This document shows, piece by piece, positions 36,797 to 46,378 of a stretch of 64,000 bases of DNA; position 1 is the first letter of the stretch; each line of letters starts with the position of its first letter. The notes below the pieces were generated by a model, which saw nothing but the letters and a program-made list of their open reading frames with translations, was not told the DNA's origin and did no database searches. Made by a program: the position numbers and the translations under genes. This stretch comes from Gillisia marina (GTDB taxonomy: Bacteria > Bacteroidota > Bacteroidia > Flavobacteriales > Flavobacteriaceae). Location of the stretch: the NCBI RefSeq assembly GCF_000258765.1, contig NZ_AJLT01000003.1, positions 1 to 64,000 on the forward strand, given 5' to 3'.

Positions 36797-37709
36797 TTAG
36801 TTCAAGACTTTTTTTTATTTCTTCCATCAAAACGCTGCCTCCATTATTTAGTACTTTTAAAGCGCAATTTTTTCCGAAGTTTGGTGCATCTTCTAAGGCA
36901 ATCTTTCTTTCTATGGAAACTTGCTTTTTTCCATCTAAACTGAATAAAGCTCCTTTAAAACTTATTTCATTCCCTTTAATAGTTGCCAAAGCACCAATAG
37001 GAGCAGTACAACCGCCTTCGAGTACTTTTAAAAACTCACGTTCTATGTGAACACAAATCTCAGATTCTCTATGATTTAAGGCTTTTAAAATGTCTCTTGT
37101 TTCATTATCCTTTTCCATGGCAACAACCAGCATCGCACCTTGAGCGGGAGCGGGAAGCATCCAGTCTAGGTCTAATGAATTCTCCGATGTCAAATTGATG
37201 CGCTCTAGCCCGGCAGCGGCGAAAATCGCCCCGTTCCAATCGCTATCTTTTAGCTTTTGCATTCTGGTATTTACATTTCCGCGGAGATCTACGCAGGTAT
37301 GTGATGGATATTTATTTAGCCATTGTGCTTTTCTTCTTAAGCTTCCGGTTGCAATAATTCCTTCAGCATTTAAAAATTCCAAGCCTTTATGGATAAGAAT
37401 GTCTTTGGAATTGGCTCTTTTCAGAACGGCTGCCTCTACAATCCCTTGCGGAAGAGCTGTTGGCACGTCCTTCATAGAATGTACAGCAATATCTATTTTG
37501 CCGGTAAGCATGGCGACATCCAGAGTTTTGGTGAAAATACCTGTGATACCCATTTCGTATAAAGGTTGATCTAAATTTAAATCGCCGGTGGACTTAACGG
37601 GAAGTAATTCGGTTTTATGACCGAGTTTTTCGAGTGCAGTTTGAACTGTTTTGGCTTGCCAAAGTGCAAGTTCACTATCGCGGGTACCAATTCTAATAAC
37701 TTTGCTCAT
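36797..37709 (-). CDS. hemC: Hydroxymethylbilane synthase, probable +1 base near the 3' end
   Basis: Polymerises four porphobilinogens. The dipyrromethane cofactor cysteine is Cys234 in LEGGCTAPIGA; HSMKDVPT (77-84) holds the catalytic Asp81, and RRKAQW and RGNVNTR bind substrate. As written, the frame runs on to 36735 (324 residues) with a tail unlike the family. The run of eight T at 36809-36816 (A8 in the coding strand) explains this: with seven, the protein ends EEIKKVLN at a TAA (36797-36799), 303 residues, five bases before the hemD ATG. The gene starts in the TAATG overlap with hemA. Confidence 0.9.
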
Positions 37710-38962
37710 TATATGGAATCTTCCAGCTGAAATACTTTTTGGATAAGCTCCAAACTTTCATCTGAGGTGTTAGAATCATCTTTTAAGTGATTGGCAAAAT
37801 GATTCATTATTTTTTGAATAATTCTATTGCTTACAATCTCTGCTTGTTCGCTATTGAAATCGGTGATTTTTTTACTTTGAAAATCCAACTCGGCATCTTT
37901 CATCGTTTTCAGCTTCTTCTTTAAAGCTTTAATGGTAGGTGCAAATTTTCGCATTTCCAACCATTTATTAAAATCGCCTTCAACTTCTTTTATAATTTCT
38001 TGAGCATGCGGAATAAATTCTTTTCTCTTTTCCAAAGTAGCATCGGTCATTTGAGAAAGCTGATCTAAATGAATTAGGGTCACATTCTCCATTCCTACTA
38101 CATCATCTGCTACATTTTTAGGAATAGAAAGATCAAGAATCAACAATTGCTTTTTCGCATAGATCAATTCCTTAGAAATTGTAGGATTCTGAGCTCCGGT
38201 GGCTACTACCAAAATATCTGCATCTCGAATTTCCGATTGTAGATCGGCATAATCTTTTACTCTTAAATTGAACTTTCCGGCAATTTTTTCAGCCTTGAGC
38301 TTAGTTCTATTTATAAGTGTAATATGACTGTTTTTGGTATGCTTTACCAAGTTCTCACAGGTGTTCCTTCCTATTTTCCCGGTTCCGAATAAAAGAATAT
38401 TCTTATCGGTAACATTTTCAACTTCATTTAAAATATACTGAACAGATGCAAAACTTACCGAAGTTGCTCCCGATGAAAGCTGAGTTTCGTTCTTAATGCG
38501 CTTGCTGGCCTGGATTACAGAATTAATCAATCGTTCCAAAAAAGGATTGGCAACTCCAACTTTCTTAGAGGCGATAAATGCAAGTTTAAGCTGACTTATA
38601 ATTTCGAAATCTCCGAGAATCTGGCTATCTAAACCGGTTCCCACTCTAAACATATGGGAAATAGCTTCCCGATTTTTATATACAAAAGCTACTTTTTCGA
38701 ATTCTTCAACAGTTCCATGCGTGTGTTCGCAAAGCAATTTAATTAGCTGATATGGGTGTTGGGCGAAACCGTAAATTTCTGTACGATTACAGGTAGAAGT
38801 GACTATTAGGCCATCTATTCCTTCAATTTTTGCCTGCTTAAGTAAATTTGTTTTTCCTTCTTCGGTAAGGCTAAAGTGGCCTCTAATGTCGGCGTCAGCT
38901 TTTTTGTAGCTTAATCCTATGGTATAAAAATGTTTCCCTCTGGAGATATGATACTTTTCCAT
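37709..38962 (-). CDS. hemA: Glutamyl-tRNA reductase
   Basis: First committed step of C5-route heme synthesis: reduces glutamyl-tRNA to glutamate-1-semialdehyde with NADPH. The catalytic Cys58 is in TSTCNRTEIYGF; QILGDFEI and LFGTGKIGRNT (nucleotide-binding) follow, and a C-terminal dimerisation helix. The start at 38962 (417 residues) is chosen over 39010 because the longer form begins upstream of the -7 box and lacks family similarity. Head of the heme run; stop and hemC start overlap. Confidence 0.95.
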   Translation of the reverse strand: MEKYHISRGKHFYTIGLSYKKADADIRGHFSLTEEGKTNLLKQAKIEGIDGLIVTSTCNRTEIYGFAQHPYQLIKLLCEHTHGTVEEFEKVAFVYKNREAISHMFRVGTGLDSQILGDFEIISQLKLAFIASKKVGVANPFLERLINSVIQASKRIKNETQLSSGATSVSFASVQYILNEVENVTDKNILLFGTGKIGRNTCENLVKHTKNSHITLINRTKLKAEKIAGKFNLRVKDYADLQSEIRDADILVVATGAQNPTISKELIYAKKQLLILDLSIPKNVADDVVGMENVTLIHLDQLSQMTDATLEKRKEFIPHAQEIIKEVEGDFNKWLEMRKFAPTIKALKKKLKTMKDAELDFQSKKITDFNSEQAEIVSNRIIQKIMNHFANHLKDDSNTSDESLELIQKVFQLEDSI

Positions 38963-38985
38963 GAACCTGTTTAGGTATTCTGGGA

Positions 38986-38993
38986 CAAAGGTA
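38986..38993 (-). promoter_or_regulatory. Predicted -7 box of the hemA operon
   Basis: TACCTTTG on the minus strand matches TAnnTTTG, 23 bases before the hemA ATG at 38962. It lies between that ATG and the alternative upstream start, which supports the shorter protein. No good -33 element at ideal spacing. Confidence 0.45.
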
Positions 38994-39162
38994 AATGATA
39001 GGTATTTCAAAAAGTAACGCTCAAAGTACTAAATGTGTCGTTTGATGGGATTTGTAGATGGAACTATCTTTAATTTGCTGAAATAGCTTAAATTTGCAGT
39101 GATTTCAAATGTTTAGAAGCTATTAGTTTAGATTCATTCTAAATAAAAAAGTAAAAATTACA

Positions 39163-40068
39163 ATGAATTCTGAAGAAAAAAACGTCGCTGAAGGGTTTGT
39201 AGATGAAACTAAAATTGAAGATGGATTCTTCATATTAAAGTTTCAAAATGAAGAAAATACGCCTCAGAAAATTACTAGAGAAATAGATAGTACCTACATT
39301 CAATTTCACTTTTGTGTAAAGGGGGACGGAAAATTTCTCTTTAATAATAGCAGCTACGAGTTGCCGTTAAAAGAAGAATATTCACTGCTTTTATACAATC
39401 CGCAAAGAGATTTGCCCTTAAATTTAGATTTGCACCCAAAGTCTTGGCTTATCTCTATGGTGATCTCTATTAAGAAGTTTCATTCTATGTTTTCTCAGGA
39501 AGCTAATTATATTCCTTTTTTGAGTTCAGAAAACAGCGATAAGAAATATTACAAGGATGGCGATATTACTCCTTCGATGGCAATTGTATTAAATCAGTTG
39601 ATGAATTTTAATTTGATGCCATCAATTAAATCCTTGTATTTTAAGGCCAAAGCCTATGAATTACTGAGTTTGTATTTTAATAGGTCTGGAGATAACAATG
39701 TGGAGCAATGTCCATTTTTAGTAGATGAAGATAATGTGATGAAAATTAGAAAGGCAAAGGACATTGTAATTGCCCATATGGCTGAGCCACCTTCGCTTCA
39801 GGAGCTCTCTACAGAGATCGGTTTGAGTTTAAAAAAGTTAAAGGAAGGCTTTAAACAGATCTATGGAGATTCTGTTTATAGTTTTCTATTTGACTATAAA
39901 ATGGAATTTGCCCGTAAGCTATTGGATTCGGGTGAGTTTAATGTGAATGAAGTTGGCCTGAAAGTAGGATATAGCACGGCAAGTCATTTTATCGCGGCTT
40001 TTAAAAAGAAATTTGGAACCACTCCAAAGAAATACGTGATGTCCCTGGCATTGCCAAACAATTCTTAA
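39163..40068 (+). CDS. AraC-family transcriptional regulator divergent from hemA
   Basis: A 301-residue regulator. The C-terminal AraC DNA-binding domain (about 205-297) has two helix-turn-helix units: SLQELSTEIGLSLKKLKEGFKQIYG and the signature FNVNEVGLKVGYSTASHFIAAFKKKFGTTPKKY. The N-terminal half is a cupin-like sensor without a recognised ligand motif. It is transcribed away from hemA across about 200 bases and lies just upstream of hemH, so it is a good candidate for control of heme genes. Ligand unknown. Confidence 0.88.
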   Translation: MNSEEKNVAEGFVDETKIEDGFFILKFQNEENTPQKITREIDSTYIQFHFCVKGDGKFLFNNSSYELPLKEEYSLLLYNPQRDLPLNLDLHPKSWLISMVISIKKFHSMFSQEANYIPFLSSENSDKKYYKDGDITPSMAIVLNQLMNFNLMPSIKSLYFKAKAYELLSLYFNRSGDNNVEQCPFLVDEDNVMKIRKAKDIVIAHMAEPPSLQELSTEIGLSLKKLKEGFKQIYGDSVYSFLFDYKMEFARKLLDSGEFNVNEVGLKVGYSTASHFIAAFKKKFGTTPKKYVMSLALPNNS

Positions 40069-40178
40069 TGCATTGATTTTATTAATAATCCAATTGAGCT
40101 AATCTTAGTTTAAACGCATTTTAAAAATATTTATAATCGTATTTTTAAATTCTGAAAATAGCTGAAAAAGAAAAGAGA

Positions 40179-41213
40179 ATGAGTAAAGGTGTACTCTTGG
40201 TAAATCTGGGTTCTCCGGATAGTACCGACCCAAAAGATGTAAAGAAATATTTAGGAGAGTTTTTAATGGACGAACGCGTGATCGATGTTCCTCTTTGGGC
40301 GCGAACAATTTTGGTGAAAGGAATTGTTTTAAATACAAGGCCAAAACAATCTGCCGCAGCCTACAAAAAGATCTGGTGGGATGAGGGTTCTCCTCTTATC
40401 GTTTTATCTGAAAGGTTAAAAGATAGGATAGATGAAAACACCTCTGTACCAATTGTTTTAGCAATGCGTTATGGAACTCCAAATATAAAATCCGGACTTC
40501 AGGAACTGCATGATCAGGGAGTAGATGAGGTGCTTATTTTTCCTCTCTATCCCCAGTTTGCCATGGCAACCACCGAAACTATTTTAGTTTTAGCAGAAGA
40601 GTTAAGACAAGAATTTTTTCCAAAAATGCGATTTACCTCTATTCCGGCTTTTTACAACCATCCAGATTACATTAGGGTATTGGCGAATAGTATTCAAGAG
40701 AAATTAAAAGATGTGGAATATCAACATATTTTATTTTCATATCACGGGGTACCGGAAAGACACATTCGTAAAAGTGATATTACTAAGTCTCATTGCCAGA
40801 TAGATGGAAGTTGTTGTAATACACCATCTAAAGCACATCAATTTTGTTACAGGCATCAGTGTTTTGAAACTACACGTTTGGTAGCAGAATACCTTCAGTT
40901 AAAAGAAAATTCCTATAGCGTTACCTTTCAATCCAGACTTGGTTTCGATCCATGGTTGCAACCTTATACAGATAGAACTATCGAACGTTTCGGTAAACAA
41001 GGCATGAAAAATCTAGCTATTGTAACACCTGCATTTGTGAGTGATTGTTTAGAAACTTTAGAGGAGATCGCGATGGAAGGGGAAGAGATCTTTCATGAAG
41101 TTGGCGGAAAAGAATTTACTGTTGTTCCTTGTTTAAATACTCGAGAAGATTGGGTGAAAGTACTTTCTAGATGGGTAGACGAATGGGCTTTCGCTAACGA
41201 AGTAGAAGCTTAA
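40179..41213 (+). CDS. hemH: Ferrochelatase with a cysteine-rich insertion
   Basis: A 344-residue enzyme that inserts ferrous iron into a porphyrin. The catalytic His189 is in SYHGVPERH; LVNLGSPDS (8-16), FPLYPQFAMATTE and FQSRLGFDPWLQPYTD are family marks. Between residues 206 and 228 are five cysteines (C206, C212, C213, C223, C228) in a segment absent from E. coli HemH; some bacterial ferrochelatases bind a [2Fe-2S] cluster, so a metal site is possible. Its stop overlaps the start of the MATE gene (TAATG). Confidence 0.94.
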   Translation: MSKGVLLVNLGSPDSTDPKDVKKYLGEFLMDERVIDVPLWARTILVKGIVLNTRPKQSAAAYKKIWWDEGSPLIVLSERLKDRIDENTSVPIVLAMRYGTPNIKSGLQELHDQGVDEVLIFPLYPQFAMATTETILVLAEELRQEFFPKMRFTSIPAFYNHPDYIRVLANSIQEKLKDVEYQHILFSYHGVPERHIRKSDITKSHCQIDGSCCNTPSKAHQFCYRHQCFETTRLVAEYLQLKENSYSVTFQSRLGFDPWLQPYTDRTIERFGKQGMKNLAIVTPAFVSDCLETLEEIAMEGEEIFHEVGGKEFTVVPCLNTREDWVKVLSRWVDEWAFANEVEA

Positions 41214-42576
41214 TGGCTCATGTAAATTCAGCGGCTTTAGGTAAGGATCCAATCTGGAAACTGTTAATAAAACAGGCAGCTCCAGCATCTATAGGAATTC
41301 TAGTAATGTCCCTGAATATTTTAGTGGACACTATATTTGTAGGAAATTGGATAGGTTCTATCGCAATTGCCGCGATAAATGTAGTTTTACCGGTTTCTTT
41401 CTTTATTGCTGCTTTGGGGATGGCAATAGGAATTGGAGGTTCCTCGATTATTTCAAGAGCTCTGGGTTCTGGAGATAAACCGAAAGCGCTAAAAACCTTC
41501 GGAAACCAAATTACCCTTACCCTTATTTTATCTGTATTTTTAGTATTGATAGGCTTAACGTTTGTCGATTCTATTATCCCTGCTTTTGGAGGGAAAGGAG
41601 ATATTTTCGATCCGGCCAAGATCTATTATATCGTGGTTTTATATGGAGTGCCATTCTTAGCGCTTTGTATGATGGGGAACAATGTAATACGGGCAGAAGG
41701 CAAACCAAAATTTGCTATGATTGCATGATAATTCCCTCAGTATCTAACCTTTTATTAGATTATATCCTCATCAACGTTTTGGATATGGGAATGTTGGGAG
41801 CAGCAATCGCATCGAGTGTTTCTTACTTCTTTTGTTTCTCTTATGTCTTATGGTTTTTCCTTTCCAGTAATTCAGAATTAAAGATAAATTGGGCTCATTT
41901 CGGGTTTGATTTCCCAATTTTAAAGGAGATCTCTTCTCTTGGTTTTGTCACGTTAGCCAGACAGGCAGTAGTGAGTATCACCTACTTATTAATGAATAAT
42001 ATTTTATTCGAACTCGGTGGAGAAGATTCGGTTACTGTATATGCAATTATAGGTAGAATGCTGATGTTTGCACTTTTCCCGGTATTAGGAGTAACACAAG
42101 GATTTTTGCCAATCGCCGGATATAATTACGGAGCGGCACAATGGGAACGTGTGAGAAAAAGTATCAATACCGCCATTTTGTATGCTTGTGGTTTGGGATT
42201 GTTAGTTTTTGCCGGCATCATGTTCTTTTCAGAAGATATTGTTAGAGTTTTTACAGATAATCCTGCGGTAGTTCGAGATACGCCAAGTGCCATGCGATGG
42301 GTTTTTGCTGCCACGCCAATTATCGCTTTACAGTTAATTGGTTCGGCCTATTTTCAAGCTATTGGAAAAGCAGTTCCTGCATTGTTACTCACCCTATCAC
42401 GACAAGGATTTTTCTTTATTCCTTTAGTGCTGATATTACCTATATATTATGGTGAAATTGGAGTTTGGATATCTTTCCCAATTGCCGATGTGCTCTCAAC
42501 CCTTGTAACTGCCTATTTTTTAAATCGTGAAATTCGCTTGAGGTTAAAACCATCCCTATCTGAAACGGTTTCATAG
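41213..42576 (+). pseudogene. MATE-family efflux transporter, one-base deletion
   Basis: A multidrug and toxin extrusion (MATE) exporter with about twelve membrane segments, using a cation gradient. The first part (41213-41728) has GIGGSSIISRALGSGDKPKA near residue 75 and ends in a spurious stop; the second (from about 41730 to 42576) continues MIIPSVSNLLLDYILI in another frame. Adding one A at 41725 restores IAMIIPSV and a single 454-residue protein of normal size. It is coupled to hemH, so it may export a heme precursor or unrelated toxic compounds. Probable sequencing error. Confidence 0.85.
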
Positions 42577-42652
42577 AAATTGGTATATTTAACTTCCATT
42601 CAATTTATGGTTGAATTGAGTTTAATATCAACAGAATTACACACTACACTCT

Positions 42653-45600
42653 ATGAGAACATTTTTACCTAAACTTCTTCTTGTATTCTTTTTCTTCGGA
42701 ATTTATACAGAAACCAACGCACAACGTAACAAAAAATCTACTGAAACAACAATCGACTCAAGCGCTTTCGGAGCTTTAAAATACCGATTAATAGGACCTT
42801 TCGTGGAGGGCGTTCTGCAGCTGTAGTTGGAGTTTCCGGCGAACCAAATTTGTTTTACTTTGGATCTACCGGAGGAGGAATTTGGAGAACTACTGATGGT
42901 GCCCGTACTTGGGAGAATATCTCTGATGGATTTTTTGGAGGAAGTATCGGGGCGATAAGTATTGCTAACAGCGATCATAATATATTATTTGCCGGAGGTG
43001 GAGAAAAAACCTTAAGAGGAAATGTTTCTTCCGGATCCGGAATATGGAAATCTGTAGATGCAGGGAAAACCTGGAAATCTATGGGCTTGGAGAAAAGCAG
43101 GCATATTCCAAGAATCTCCATTCATCCTACCAATCCAGAGATCGTTTATGCAGCGGTTTTGGGAAATATTTATAAGCCAACTCAGGAACGTGGGATTTAT
43201 AAAAGTACCGATGGAGGACTTACCTGGAAAAGAAAACTTTTCGTGAATGAGCAGGCAGGGGCAGTAGATCTTATAATGGATCCTAACAACCCTCGAATTT
43301 TATATGCTTCTACATGGAGAGTGCAACGTACGCCTTATAGTTTGAGCAGTGGTGGAGAAGGATCTGCTCTTTGGAAAAGTACAGATAGTGGTGAAACCTG
43401 GAAAGAGATCTCCAATAATAAAGGCTTTCCTGAGGACACCTTGGGGATTATGGGAATTACCGTTTCTCCGGTAAACTCCAATAGAGTTTGGGCAATTGTA
43501 GAGAATAAGGAAAAGGGCGGCGTTTATAGAAGCGAAGATGGTGGTGCGAGTTGGAAAAATATAAATAGCGACCGTAGTTTACGCCAAAGAGCTTGGTATT
43601 ATACTAGAATTTACGCCGATCCTAAAGATGAAGACGTTGTTTACGTAGTGAATGTTTCTTATCATAAATCTAAAGACGGAGGAGAGAATTTTACTTCAGC
43701 AAGAGCACCTCATGGAGATCACCACGATATGTGGATCGCTCCTGAAAACCCAAATAGAATTATTATGGGTGACGACGGTGGTGCGCAGGTAACTTACGAT
43801 GGTGGAGAAACTTGGAGTACTTATCACAATCAGCCAACTGCACAATTTTACAGAGTGACTACAGATAATCACTTTCCTTATAGGATTTATGCCGCCCAAC
43901 AGGATAATTCAACTATTAGAATAGACCATAGAAGTACAGATTATACAATTTCTGAAGATAATTGGGAGGAAACTGCCGGAGGAGAATCTGCTCATATTGC
44001 AGTAGATCCAGAGAATGATGAAATTGTTTATGGAGGAAGTTACGGTGGATTTCTAACTCGTGTAAATCACGAAAAGAATACGCAACGGGCAATTAATGTT
44101 TGGCCTGATAATCCGATGGGACACGGAGCTGAAGATATGAAATACAGATTCCAATGGAATTTCCCAATCATTTTTTCTAAGCATAATTCTAATAAATTAT
44201 ATACGTTTTCCAACCATGTGCATGTAACTACGAATGAAGGCCAATCTTGGGAAACTATTAGTGAAGATCTTACGAGAAACGACCCTACTAAACTTGGTTC
44301 CAGTGGTGGACCTATAACTCAGGATAATACCGGGGTAGAGTATTACGCAACTATTTTTGCTGCTGAAGAATCTGCTTTGCAAGAAGGCTTGATCTGGGTG
44401 GGAAGCGATGATGGCTTAGTACATGTAACCAAAGACGGAGGCAAGAACTGGGAAAATGTAACTCCAAACGGATTGCCGAAATGGGCACAGATAAATTCAT
44501 TAGAAACCAGCGATCATGATGCTGGAACAGCTTATATCGCTGCCACAAGTTATAAGTCGGGGGATTTTGCACCTTACCTTTATAAGACAACCGATTTCGG
44601 GAAATCATGGACAAAAATTACCAATGGGATAGGAAATGAACATTTTACCCGAGTAATTCGTGAAGATCCAACCGATAAAAACTTGTTATATGCAGGAACC
44701 GAAAACGGTATCTATATTTCTTTTGATCAAGGAAAACAATGGCAAGAATTTCAGTTAAATCTGCCAATAGTTCCCATTACAGATCTGGCAATAAAAGAAG
44801 GAAATTTAATCGTGGCAACCCAAGGGAGAAGTATATGGATTTTAGACGATCTAAGCGTGTTGCATCAATATGATTCTGAAAACGCTAAAAAAGATTCATT
44901 TTTATTTCAACCTAAAGACACGTATAGAATTGGTGGAGGATCTAGACCAAATTCTAAGACAGATGGAACGAATCTTCCGAATGGTGTGGTGACTTATTTC
45001 AACATTAAAGATCTGGATGAAAAGAAAGACACGATTCATCTTACATATTTTAATCAGGCAAATGATACCTTGAAATCTTTCGGGAACCAATCTAAAGAAG
45101 ATAAGTTAAAAGTTAAAAAGGGTTCCAATATGTTTGTTTGGGATATGTACGAGAAAGGTGCCGAAAAGTTAGATGGGATGATTTTATGGTGGGCAGATCT
45201 TGAAGGTCCAAGAATTCTTCCCGGAGAATATGCGGTAGAATTGAATGTAAACGGGAAAAAAGAGCGTAAAAATTTTAAAGTTCTGGCGAATCCAAATGCT
45301 GAAACCGATAAAGTAGGTTTGCAAAAGCAATACGATTTTATTGCAGATGTGAATGCAACTGTAGACGAAGCTCATAAATCCATCAAAAAAATCAGAAAGA
45401 TCAACGAGCAATTAAAATCTTTTCAAACTCAATATAAGGGGAATGAAAAAGTTAAAGATCTGGTTGAAAAAGCGAAGCAAATGGAAGAGGAATTTGGGGA
45501 GATCGAAAAAGCACTTTATCAAACCCAAAATAAGAGCGGGCAAGACCCTTTAAATTTTCCAATAAAACTCACCAATAAATTGGCGCATTTAAACTCGTTA

Positions 45601-45777
45601 GTTGGAATGGGAGATTTCCCACCGACAGATCAGGATATAGCTGTGAAAAACGAGTTAACTTCAGCAATAAAAACGCAACTGACTGCTTTTGATACGTTGA
45701 TAGATAAAGAAATTAAGGAATTCAACAGACAATTCAACGCGAAGAATCTTAATTATTTATTTTTGGACGCTCAATAA
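42653..45777 (+). pseudogene. Sortilin/VPS10-like beta-propeller exported protein, one-base deletion
   Basis: A large exported protein. The ATG at 42653 begins a signal peptide (LLLVFFFFGIYTETNAQ), then ALKYRLIGPF, where the frame breaks at 42799-42801 (TTT). One more T gives RGGRSAAVVGVSGEPN and joins the long frame from 42850, for 1041 residues in total. It contains many bacterial-neuraminidase-type repeats (W-x-S-x-D-x-G-x-TW, for example KSTDGGLTWKR), which build a beta-propeller. A coiled C-terminal region (about 880-1030) follows. Proteins of this type are often annotated as glycosyl hydrolases; no active site is visible. Confidence 0.82.
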
Positions 45778-45782
45778 GATCC

Positions 45783-46331
45783 ATGGAATATTACAATTAC
45801 ATTAAAGCCCTGCATTTAATCTTTATTATCACTTGGTTTGCGGGGCTTTTTTATATCCCTCGTCTATTTGTGTATCATATAGAAGCTTCAGCTAAAGCCG
45901 AGCCCGAGAAATCTATCTTGACGACACAATTAAAATTGATGACTAAAAGGCTTTGGTATATCATTACTTGGCCTTCAGCAATTTTAGCAAGTATTTTTGC
46001 ATTTTGGATGCTATACCTCATGCCTATTTGGGTAGAACAGGATTGGATGCAAGTAAAATTAGGATTTGTAGTTTTATTATATGCTTATCACTTTAAATGT
46101 CATTTGATCTTTAAAGAAATGCAAAACGATATTATAAAATGGAGCTCCAATCACATGCGACTTTGGAATGAAGGCTCTACCTTGATCCTGTTTTCGGTCA
46201 TATTTTTGGTAATTGTACGCGATGCAATTAACTGGATCTATGGCGTGCTTGGGATATTTTTATTGGCCGCCATGTTGATGCTTGGAATTAAAATATATAA
46301 ACGCATTCGTTCTAAAAACCCCAATGCCTAA
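45783..46331 (+). CDS. hemJ: Protoporphyrinogen IX oxidase, HemJ type
   Basis: A 182-residue integral membrane enzyme that oxidises protoporphyrinogen IX to protoporphyrin IX, the step before ferrochelatase. Four to five hydrophobic segments are visible. The N-terminal ALHLIFIITWFAGLFYIPRLFVYH contains the conserved His11 and second His, and WYIITWPSAI and VKLGFVVLLYAYH follow, matching the HemJ/UPF0093 family. No HemG or HemY is in the window, so HemJ fills that step. Five bases after the sortilin-like gene. Confidence 0.9.
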   Translation: MEYYNYIKALHLIFIITWFAGLFYIPRLFVYHIEASAKAEPEKSILTTQLKLMTKRLWYIITWPSAILASIFAFWMLYLMPIWVEQDWMQVKLGFVVLLYAYHFKCHLIFKEMQNDIIKWSSNHMRLWNEGSTLILFSVIFLVIVRDAINWIYGVLGIFLLAAMLMLGIKIYKRIRSKNPNA

Positions 46332-46378
46332 TATGGTGTGATAATTGATTATTTCAGCATAATTACTCGAAATTTTTT

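Noticed and set aside
38962-39010. Longer hemA start adding 16 residues
   Set aside because: The extension lies upstream of the predicted -7 box and does not resemble the family N-terminus.
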